Shown: piece by piece, positions 1-4,571 of the stretch
Position numbering within the stretch: position 1 is the first letter of the stretch
How the letters are laid out: each line of letters starts with the position of its first letter
Assembly (NCBI GenBank): GCA_910577765.1
Contig: CAJTOV010000200.1
Location: 1-5,806, forward strand
From: an uncultured Lachnospiraceae bacterium
Lineage (GTDB): Bacteria; Bacillota; Clostridia; Lachnospirales; Lachnospiraceae
Direction of reading: 5' to 3'
DNA length: 5,806 nucleotides
Notes under the pieces: generated by a model
Database searches by the model: none
Told to the model about the DNA's origin: nothing
Seen by the model: the letters and a program-made list of their open reading frames with translations, nothing else
Made by a program: the position numbers and the translations under genes

Positions 1-619
1 CCTTTGCCTGGTCAAATTCCGCCTTTTTCATGACCCCGGGACGGACCGTGGACATGCAGGGACGGAACCTGGGGCAGATGATGGTAGCCATTATGTGGCC
101 GCCAAATGCGGGACGGGTCATTTTCAGATTGGTGTCTTCCATCTTGAATTTTACGGAATCCACGTCAATGGTGGAGGACTCCCGCAAAAACTGGACATAC
201 CTGTCCATGTCAATGTCCAGATGGGTACAGTCGGCAGTCAGGCCGGTGTGAAGTCTTGCCGCCACACGGGGGCCTAAGTCACGGCCGATGTTGGAAGCGC
301 CGATTAGCAGAACTTCCGGCTTCTTCTCCATGACCACGTCGCAGATCACGTCGCAGTAAGCGTCGGTGGTGTACACGGCCAGGGCCGGGTCCTCACATAC
401 GATCACCTTGTCCGCACCGTAGCCGCCAAGCTCTCTGGCTGCTTCCCCGATGCCTTCGCCCCCAAGGAGAATGCCCACCAGCTTCGAGCCCCGCTCATCC
501 GCCAGCTTCCGGCCTTCGCTGACCAGCTCGAAATCCGTATTCATAAGCTTGCCTTCCCGCTGCTCACAGAATACCCAGATATCACTGAATTCATTAATTT
601 CAGCACTATTAAAAGCCAT
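1..619 (-). CDS. etfA: Electron transfer flavoprotein alpha subunit, N-terminal 206 residues (runs off the left edge)
   Basis: EtfA pairs with EtfB to form the flavoprotein that carries electrons to or from acyl-CoA dehydrogenases in the cytoplasm. The frame opens with an ATG at 619, preceded by the ribosome binding site GAGAGGA, and stays open to base 1. Residues 13-25 (DIWVFCEQREGKL) match the start of the clostridial EtfA nucleotide-binding domain. Residues 106-130 (core GASNIGRDLGPRVAARL) and 169-197 (RPAFGGHIMATI, then STVRPGVM) are highly characteristic of EtfA. The C-terminal FAD-binding domain lies outside the window, so whether the FAD site is intact cannot be judged. It is the last visible gene of the minus-strand operon, 81 bases after etfB. 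I saw no convincing internal promoter or terminator in that gap. The family call is secure; whether the complex is bifurcating is not shown. Confidence 0.95.
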   Translation of the reverse strand, partial: MAFNSAEINEFSDIWVFCEQREGKLMNTDFELVSEGRKLADERGSKLVGILLGGEGIGEAARELGGYGADKVIVCEDPALAVYTTDAYCDVICDVVMEKKPEVLLIGASNIGRDLGPRVAARLHTGLTADCTHLDIDMDRYVQFLRESSTIDVDSVKFKMEDTNLKMTRPAFGGHIMATIICPRFRPCMSTVRPGVMKKAEFDQAK

Positions 620-700
620 ATTCTTGTCCTCTCTTATTCTATAATTATCAAACCTTTCCAGAAGCTCCCTGTCACGGTCTCCCGGAAACTGTTCTGGTTT

Positions 701-1501
701 TTAGATCACATGCTTCCTGGCAAGCTGGCCCACCAGCTCTGCCACTGCTTCTTCTGCCGTTCCGGTAAGCATCTGGCCTGCGCCCTTCTGGGGCGGGGTG
801 AAGGAACGGAAAATGTTGGTGGGTGAGCCTTTCAGTCCGATGGTGGTGGGATCAATCAGGGGCTCATCCTTCAATGCATTGTAATCCAGAACCGTCATGG
901 GCTTGTCGTAGCATTCCAGAATTCCTTTGATGGTCATATAGCGGGCATCGTTTAACTCTTTCACGCAGGTAATCAGGCAGGGAGTCTGTACCTCCACGGT
1001 CATGTAGCCGTCTTCCAGGAGCCGTTTGATCTTTAAGGTATTGCCGTTCTTCTCAATGTCTGCCGCATACGTTACCTGGGGGATCTGAAGCTTCTCCGCA
1101 ATCTGGGGACCTACCTGGGCCGTGTCGCCGTCAATGGCCTGGCGTCCGCAGAAGATCAGGTCCTCTTCCCCAAGGCCCAGGTTGTGGAGGGCGGCAGCAA
1201 TGATCTGGGAGGTGGCAAAGGTATCGGAGCCGCCGAACTCCCGGCCCGAGATCAGTACCGCGTCGTCTGCGCCCATGGCGATCAGCTCCCGCAGCATGCC
1301 TTCTGCCGGCGGCGGGCCCATGGTCACGGCAGTCACCTGGCAGCCGGTGGTGTCTTTCAGCTGCAAAGCAGCCTCCATGGCAGCCAGATCATCCGGGTTG
1401 ATGATGGTCTCCATGGACCCCCGGTCCAGGGTACCGTCTTCCTTCACAGCAACCTTTCCGGACGTATCCGGAACCTGTTTTACACATACATACACTCTCA
1501 T
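701..1501 (-). CDS. etfB: Electron transfer flavoprotein beta subunit
   Basis: This 266-residue protein has the usual length for EtfB. It starts with the family signature MRVYVCVKQVPDT. It has INPDD at 34-38 and the conserved nucleotide-binding loop GRQAIDGDTAQVGPQIAE at 119-136. Further conserved blocks are PCLITCVKELNDARYM at 174-189 and GLKGSPTNIFRSF at 222-234. EtfB binds AMP or, in bifurcating enzymes such as the clostridial Bcd-EtfAB complexes, a second FAD where NADH is oxidised. The close resemblance to clostridial EtfB makes bifurcation plausible but unproven here. The start is fixed by an AGGAGGA ribosome binding site at 1509-1515 that overlaps the stop codon of the upstream dehydrogenase gene. 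The two genes are therefore probably translationally coupled and made in matched amounts. Confidence 0.96.
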   Translation of the reverse strand: MRVYVCVKQVPDTSGKVAVKEDGTLDRGSMETIINPDDLAAMEAALQLKDTTGCQVTAVTMGPPPAEGMLRELIAMGADDAVLISGREFGGSDTFATSQIIAAALHNLGLGEEDLIFCGRQAIDGDTAQVGPQIAEKLQIPQVTYAADIEKNGNTLKIKRLLEDGYMTVEVQTPCLITCVKELNDARYMTIKGILECYDKPMTVLDYNALKDEPLIDPTTIGLKGSPTNIFRSFTPPQKGAGQMLTGTAEEAVAELVGQLARKHVI

Positions 1502-1508
1502 TTTCTCG

Positions 1509-1516
1509 TCCTCCTA
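1509..1516 (-). promoter_or_regulatory. Ribosome binding site of etfB overlapping the dehydrogenase stop codon
   Basis: Read on the minus strand the bases are TAGGAGGA, and the leading TAG is the stop codon of the dehydrogenase gene. The ATG of etfB follows seven bases later. Ribosomes that finish the dehydrogenase therefore stand on the etfB initiation region, the usual arrangement for coupled translation of subunits that act together. Confidence 0.8.
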
Positions 1517-2656
1517 CTTTAACAGATTTCTGGAAATAACGATCTGCTGTACCTGGCTGGTTCCTTCATACAGAGTCATGACTCTTGCGTCACGGTACAG
1601 GCGCTCCACCTTGTAATCCTTGATGAAGCCGTATCCGCCATGGATCTGGATGGCTTTTCCGGCTACCCGGTTGGCCATCTCGGAAGCATAGTATTTGGCC
1701 ATGGAGCACATCATGGAAGCGTTCTTGTCCCCGGCATCCTTGGCCATGGCTGTATTGTAGACCAGGCAGCGGGCCGCTTCGATCTCAGTAGCCATGTCTG
1801 CCAGCATGAAGCTGATGCCCTGGTTGTAGGAAATCGGTTTGCCGAACTGCTTTCTGTCCTTGGAGTACTGGATGGCCTCGTCCAGACAGCCCTGGGCAAG
1901 TCCCAGAGACTGGGCGGCCACACCCAGACGTCCGCCGTCCAGGGTCTTCATGGCTACTGCATAGCCCTTATCCAGAGGCCCAAGGAGGTCACTCTTGTGG
2001 ACCCGTACATTTTCAAACACAATATCACTGGTGGGATAGCCGGAAATACCCATCTTGGGCTCCGGTTTGCCGCAGGAAACTCCAGGCAGCTTCATATCCA
2101 CAATAAACATGGAAATGCCCCTGGCCCCTTTCAGGTTGGGATTGGTCCGGGCATACACCACGGCATAGTCTGCAATGGGTGCCCCGGAGATAAAGCACTT
2201 CCGGCCGTTAAGCACATAGTAGTCGCCGTCTGCCACGGCACGGGTGGTCATGCTTCCTGCATCGGAACCGGCACCCGGCTCGGTCAGGGCAAACACAATC
2301 TGCTTCTCGCCCTTTGCCACAGGGGTTATGTACTTCTCAAGCTGCTCCTTGGTGCCGCAGGCCAGCAAGGGGCCGCCGCCCAGGGAATTGGGGGTGTTGG
2401 CATAGATGGCAAGCACCGGGCATACCCGGGAGAACTCTTCGTTCATCAGCACATAAGCCAGGCTGTCGCCGCCCTGTCCGCCGTACTCTACCGGAAGCTT
2501 ACAGCCTGTGAAGCCGTATTTTGCCATCTTGTTCCAGATGTCCCAGTTGAATCCACCTTCCCGGTCCAGCTGTTCCTGGATCTCGGTTGTGAATTCGGTT
2601 TCCGCAAAGTTGCGGAAGTTCTTTCTCATTAATTCATACTTGGCAGAAAGAATCAT
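1514..2656 (-). CDS. FAD-dependent acyl-CoA dehydrogenase, short-chain/butyryl-CoA dehydrogenase type
   Basis: This is a 380-residue flavoenzyme that interconverts an acyl-CoA and its trans-2-enoyl-CoA, exchanging electrons with the EtfAB encoded next to it. Length and motifs are those of a complete family member: signature 1 (ALTEPGAGSDAGS) at 123-135, DRKQFGKPIS at 267-276 in the FAD/dimer region, and signature 2 (QIHGGYGFIKD with R352 and D356) at 337-356. The catalytic base is predicted to be Glu364 in TLYEGTSQ, the position used by butyryl-CoA and short-chain dehydrogenases. The start at 2656 gives the normal N-terminus MILSAKYELM and sits behind a perfect ribosome binding site. A longer frame opens at 2698, but its ATG lies in a hairpin and has no ribosome binding site. 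The gene lies 47 bases after the truncated acyl-CoA synthetase and is coupled to etfB. Substrate cannot be read from sequence. A butyrate-pathway Bcd usually sits with crotonase, thiolase and hydroxyacyl-CoA dehydrogenase, which are absent upstream here, so an AcdA-like role on another enoyl-CoA is possible. Confidence 0.95.
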   Translation of the reverse strand: MILSAKYELMRKNFRNFAETEFTTEIQEQLDREGGFNWDIWNKMAKYGFTGCKLPVEYGGQGGDSLAYVLMNEEFSRVCPVLAIYANTPNSLGGGPLLACGTKEQLEKYITPVAKGEKQIVFALTEPGAGSDAGSMTTRAVADGDYYVLNGRKCFISGAPIADYAVVYARTNPNLKGARGISMFIVDMKLPGVSCGKPEPKMGISGYPTSDIVFENVRVHKSDLLGPLDKGYAVAMKTLDGGRLGVAAQSLGLAQGCLDEAIQYSKDRKQFGKPISYNQGISFMLADMATEIEAARCLVYNTAMAKDAGDKNASMMCSMAKYYASEMANRVAGKAIQIHGGYGFIKDYKVERLYRDARVMTLYEGTSQVQQIVISRNLLK

Positions 2657-2662
2657 TGTTTG

Positions 2663-2671
2663 ACCTCCTTT
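2663..2671 (-). promoter_or_regulatory. Consensus ribosome binding site deciding the dehydrogenase start
   Basis: The minus strand reads AAAGGAGGT, essentially a full match to the anti-Shine-Dalgarno sequence, six bases before the ATG at 2656. It is why the start is placed at 2656 and not at the in-frame ATG at 2698, which has no such site. Confidence 0.85.
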
Positions 2672-2676
2672 AAATA

Positions 2677-2700
2677 ATATGGGAAATTGCTTTCCCATAT
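2677..2700 (-). repeat. Perfect 10-bp inverted repeat with a GCAA loop before the dehydrogenase gene
   Basis: On the minus strand the arms ATATGGGAAA and TTTCCCATAT are exact complements separated by GCAA, so the mRNA can form a 10-bp stem capped by a GNRA-type tetraloop. It begins three bases after the stop codon of the synthetase fragment and ends six bases before the dehydrogenase ribosome binding site. No run of U follows (the next bases are TATTTAAAGG), so it is a poor intrinsic terminator. RNA processing, 5' stabilisation of the downstream message, partial attenuation or a protein-binding operator all fit. The structure is seen; the role is inferred. Confidence 0.75.
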
Positions 2701-2703
2701 GGT

Positions 2704-3588
2704 TTACATGTTCTGGGGGCTGTCCGGAGACTGTCTGGGAAACCAGACTGTCCCGCTGCCCTGGGGCAGGCTGCCGTCCGGGTCCGGCCCGCCTTTTAAA
2801 TCCATTGTACTCCCAACATGGATACTAGTCAACAACTGAAGAAGCACTGCAAGGCCGGAAAACCGGGAAACCTCCAGACAGACCATATTCTGTCTGTCCC
2901 CAGGGCCTTCTGACCAGGTGCCTGGTATGCTGTTGACCAGTTCCCAGTGAGTCAGGGCCAGGAAACCGGCACGGTCTGCAGGGCGCCGGGCAGGCCCCGT
3001 CTCCCCGCAGCTTCCGGCACCGTCTCCATAGGAGCCGGCCGGAAGCATCACCGCCGTGTCCTGGGGCTTCACCTGATTCCGTCTCCGGTTCAGCCGCTTG
3101 TGGCCGATCTGGCTCTTCTCCGAGGACACAAAGCTGGCATCGGACATCCACCGCCCGGTACTGTCCCGGCCAATGGGAACCCAGCGCACCCCCCGGCACC
3201 ACTCCTGCCGCCGGAGCCGGTCTGCCATGGACTCATAGACCAGGGATCCCCAGCCGTCACCGTAATACAGAAACCCCAGTTTTGTCCGGCAGATCGCTTC
3301 CCCCAGTTCCTGCTCCCGGCAGCCGGTATCAATCAGTACCGGAACCGCCCCGGTCTTGGCCAGAGCCAGAAAGGTGAGAATCCAGTTGGGTGTGTCTACG
3401 CTCCAGAGTCCCACGAGATCCCCTTTGCCGATTCCCATAGTCATCATGCGGATGGCAAGATAATCCGACAGCCTGTGCACTTCCTCCCAGGTATAGCTCT
3501 GGCTGCGGTATTCCATTGCCGCATTCTGGGGAGTCTCCCTGGTCCGCAGGGCCAGACACTGGCTGATGGTTTTCTTCAGGAGTTCCAT
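2704..3588 (-). CDS. Truncated, motif-degenerate AMP-binding acyl-CoA synthetase (N-terminal fragment)
   Basis: The 294-residue product matches the N-terminal part of AMP-forming acyl-CoA synthetases (ANL superfamily), enzymes that convert a free acid to an AMP ester and then a CoA thioester. Residues 32-90 are well preserved (TWEEVHRLSDYLA, then GDLVGLW, PNWILTFLALAKTGAVPVLI). The region after DTAVML at 177-182 should hold the ATP-binding TSGTTGxPKG loop. Here it reads PAGSYGDGAG followed by about 15 extra residues, with no equivalent lysine. Similarity resumes in the same frame at LTHWELVNS (212-220) and at LTSIHVGS (253-260), but the histidine of the following PMFH-type motif is missing (VSRFSG). 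The protein then stops in a tail rich in G, P and S. Family members are usually about 500-560 residues, so the acyl pocket, the hinge and the C-terminal catalytic lysine are all absent. It cannot be a normal ligase. It is either a decaying gene with in-frame changes or a repurposed domain. The start at 3588 has an AGAGGT ribosome binding site and the gene is first in the operon. Confidence 0.78.
   Translation of the reverse strand: MELLKKTISQCLALRTRETPQNAAMEYRSQSYTWEEVHRLSDYLAIRMMTMGIGKGDLVGLWSVDTPNWILTFLALAKTGAVPVLIDTGCREQELGEAICRTKLGFLYYGDGWGSLVYESMADRLRRQEWCRGVRWVPIGRDSTGRWMSDASFVSSEKSQIGHKRLNRRRNQVKPQDTAVMLPAGSYGDGAGSCGETGPARRPADRAGFLALTHWELVNSIPGTWSEGPGDRQNMVCLEVSRFSGLAVLLQLLTSIHVGSTMDLKGGPDPDGSLPQGSGTVWFPRQSPDSPQNM
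2730..2769 (-). repeat. Two adjacent inverted repeats in the 3' end of the synthetase fragment
   Basis: The first repeat pairs 2730-2738 (ACTGTCTGG) with 2743-2751 (CCAGACTGT) around a four-base loop, with one mismatch in nine. The second pairs CTGCCC at 2756-2761 with GGGCAG at 2764-2769 and would close with a slightly larger loop in RNA. Both lie inside the reading frame and precede, in the direction of transcription, the perfect hairpin at 2677-2700. Neither has a U-run, so I do not call them terminators. Confidence 0.5.
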
Positions 3589-3720
3589 GATATACCTCTG
3601 GTTTCCGGCTGGAGCCTTAGTAACAGTACCGGTACATCTGCCGCAGCCGGTATTGGCCTGCCGGCGGGGGGGCTTATGCCCGGAATGATGCCTTGTTATT
3701 TTTTTAACGCCTATGTCTGC

Positions 3721-3749
3721 ATTATAGCACAGTCAGGACAACGTGTAAA
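3721..3749 (-). promoter_or_regulatory. Predicted sigma-70/sigma-A promoter of the synthetase-dehydrogenase-etfBA operon
   Basis: On the minus strand a TTTACA -35 box (3749-3744) is separated by exactly 17 bases from a perfect TATAAT -10 box (3726-3721). TG one base before the -10 makes it an extended -10 promoter. Transcription would begin near 3714, leaving a leader of about 126 bases. A core this close to consensus should be strong unless repressed, which fits the dyad over the -35 box. Confidence 0.75.
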
Positions 3750-3760
3750 TATTGACATGT
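3741..3760. promoter_or_regulatory. Candidate PadR operator overlapping the operon -35 box
   Basis: ACGTGTAAATATTGACATGT is a 20-base dyad centred on AATATT, with 16 of 20 positions symmetric. Its core has the form GTGT-N8-ACAT, one base away from the ATGT-N8-ACAT pattern described for PadR-family operators. It covers the -35 hexamer at 3744-3749, so a bound dimer would block RNA polymerase. Binding by the neighbouring PadR protein is an inference from position and pattern. Confidence 0.55.
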
Positions 3761-3848
3761 TTATTTTTTCATTTTCAGCATTTTAAATGATTCCGGCCCC
3801 GGGATTTTGTATATTTTTCACAAGGGGCTGTTCCAGGGGATGAACTGG

Positions 3849-3877
3849 TTGTGTTCCGGTAGGTTTTATGATAAAAT
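3849..3877 (+). promoter_or_regulatory. Candidate promoter of padR
   Basis: TTGTGT at 3849-3854, a 17-base spacer and TAAAAT at 3872-3877 form a plausible promoter. TG one base before the -10 again gives an extended -10 form. The -35 box is weak, matching mainly at TTG. Transcription would begin near 3884 and leave a leader of about 90 bases containing the palindrome at 3905-3918. Confidence 0.5.
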
Positions 3878-3904
3878 AACTATTACAAATTAGACATGTT
3901 GAAA

Positions 3905-3918
3905 GTTTCATATGAAAC
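3905..3918. promoter_or_regulatory. Perfect 14-bp palindrome in the padR leader
   Basis: GTTTCATATGAAAC is its own reverse complement over all 14 bases. It lies about 20 bases after the predicted padR transcription start, five bases after the second GACATGTT. The position suits an autoregulatory operator that acts as a roadblock. It differs from the dyad at 3741-3760, so it could serve the same repressor only with relaxed specificity, or it could serve another regulator. Confidence 0.5.
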
Positions 3919-3958
3919 GGAAATTCCGATACCGCCCACTTTATGGTGAATGCTTCCT

Positions 3959-3967
3959 AAAGGAGAG
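3959..3967 (+). promoter_or_regulatory. Ribosome binding site deciding the padR start
   Basis: AAAGGAGAG lies eight bases (counted from the end of AAAGGAG) before the ATG at 3974. It falls downstream of the earlier in-frame ATG at 3950, so that ATG is not the likely start. Confidence 0.8.
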
Positions 3968-3973
3968 ACCCAT

Positions 3974-4534
3974 ATGAGAACATTGAAATATGCGATCCTC
4001 GGCCTGATCAGCCGGATGCCCATGACCGGTTACGACATTACCGGAGAATTCAACAATAACCAGCTGGCCAATTTCTGGTATGCCAAGCACAGCCAGGTCT
4101 ACCCGGAGCTGGGGCGGCTGGTGGATGAGGGACTTCTCACCTGCCAGGTGGTCATCCAGGGGGAGAAGATGGAGAAAAAGCTGTATACCATCACGGACGC
4201 CGGACGCCGGGAGCTGCGGGAGTGGCTGCTTCAGGAGGACCCGCTGCCTCCTACCCCCAAGGATGTGTTCCGGCTGCGGATGTATTTCTCCGACTTTATG
4301 AGCCGTGAGGAGATGAAGAACCACCTTCATGACCATGTGAAGAAGCACCAGGACAAGCGCCGGTATCTGGCAGATATTATGGAGCAGAACTACCAGGGTA
4401 AAGCCCCTGCCCTGGGCACCCGGGAATATGGCGACTTTCTGGTACTGGAGGGGGCTATCCTGCGGGAAACCTCCTATATCCAGTGGCTGGAGAATGCGCT
4501 GGAGCGGGAGGATGCGTATAACGGCCGGACTTAA
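3974..4534 (+). CDS. PadR-family transcriptional regulator with C-terminal effector domain
   Basis: The 186-residue product has the PadR layout: an N-terminal winged helix-turn-helix (about 1-88) and an alpha-helical C-terminal domain of the Vir_act_alpha_C type (about 92-180). Diagnostic motifs are YAILGLISRMPMTGYDI at 6-22, HSQVYPELGRLVDEGLL at 39-55 (recognition helix) and KKLYTITDAGRREL at 68-81 (wing and following helix). The C-terminal part is rich in charged residues and probably forms the dimer interface. PadR proteins are cytoplasmic DNA-binding dimers, usually repressors, and several are released by aromatic acids or other small ligands. Divergent position next to the acyl-CoA operon, a PadR-like dyad on that operon's -35 box and a palindrome in its own leader suggest it represses the operon and itself. 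The ligand is unknown. The start at 3974 was chosen over 3950 because of the ribosome binding site. Confidence 0.93.
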   Translation: MRTLKYAILGLISRMPMTGYDITGEFNNNQLANFWYAKHSQVYPELGRLVDEGLLTCQVVIQGEKMEKKLYTITDAGRRELREWLLQEDPLPPTPKDVFRLRMYFSDFMSREEMKNHLHDHVKKHQDKRRYLADIMEQNYQGKAPALGTREYGDFLVLEGAILRETSYIQWLENALEREDAYNGRT

Positions 4535-4545
4535 AAGTCCGGCCG
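4522..4545 (+). terminator. GC-rich hairpin terminator spanning the padR stop codon
   Basis: CGGCCGGACTT at 4522-4532 and AAGTCCGGCCG at 4535-4545 are exact 11-bp complements with a two-base centre. The padR TAA stop (4532-4534) falls in the turn, so the last codons of padR form the left arm. The sequence after it (CTTCACGTTCCCTTACTTTT) is pyrimidine-rich but has no compact U-run, so termination may be imperfect. It sits between convergent genes. The opposite strand has no U-run after the stem, so it should act less well on the incoming DUF4037 transcript. Confidence 0.7.
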
Positions 4546-4571
4546 CTTCACGTTCCCTTACTTTTCCTGTC

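Larger units (their letters stand above)
3589..3973. other. Divergent control region between the acyl-CoA operon and padR
   Basis: This 385-base stretch contains no credible gene. It is AT-rich between about 3715 and 3920 and GC-rich at 3600-3690. It holds the operon promoter (3721-3749) with an overlapping dyad (3741-3760), a candidate padR promoter (3849-3877), two copies of GACATGTT (3754-3761 and 3893-3900) and a 14-bp palindrome (3905-3918). The predicted operon leader, from about 3714 to 3589, is roughly 126 bases long. It includes a run of seven Cs (transcribed strand), the small palindrome GTACCGGTAC at 3626-3635 and a GCCGG/CCGGC pair near 3647-3665. I recognise no known riboswitch in it. 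Confidence 0.7.

Noticed and set aside
658..697. CCAGAA ... TTCTGG inverted repeat between etfB and etfA as a terminator
   Set aside because: Only a six-base stem around a 28-base loop and no U-run; the genes belong to one functional unit.
1640..2632. Long plus-strand open frame of 330 residues antisense to the dehydrogenase gene
   Set aside because: The opposite strand encodes a complete acyl-CoA dehydrogenase with all signatures. The plus frame is rich in H, G and L with no recognisable domain and is a by-product of codon bias.
2657..2698. Alternative dehydrogenase start at 2698, adding 14 residues
   Set aside because: That ATG lies inside a perfect hairpin and has no ribosome binding site. 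The extra residues translate the hairpin and the true ribosome binding site, and the family normally begins near the 2656 start.
2704..3202. A frameshift as the explanation for the lost ligase motifs
   Set aside because: I read the other minus-strand frames around 3000-3060 and 2704-2830 and did not find the missing TSGTTGxPKG or downstream ANL motifs. Similarity before and after the degenerate loop is in the same frame, so in-frame change plus truncation fits better.
3752..3757. Perfect TTGACA on the plus strand as a padR -35 box
   Set aside because: There is no acceptable -10 box 16-18 bases downstream; the match is part of the dyad at 3741-3760.
2947..3786. Plus-strand open frame of 279 residues antisense to the synthetase fragment
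   Set aside because: No ribosome binding site at its start and no recognisable domain; its end runs through the promoter region of the operon. The minus-strand frame has clear family similarity.
3950..3973. Alternative padR start at 3950, adding eight residues
   Set aside because: The ribosome binding site AAAGGAGAG lies after this ATG and is correctly spaced for 3974; PadR proteins usually begin with a few residues before YxILG.
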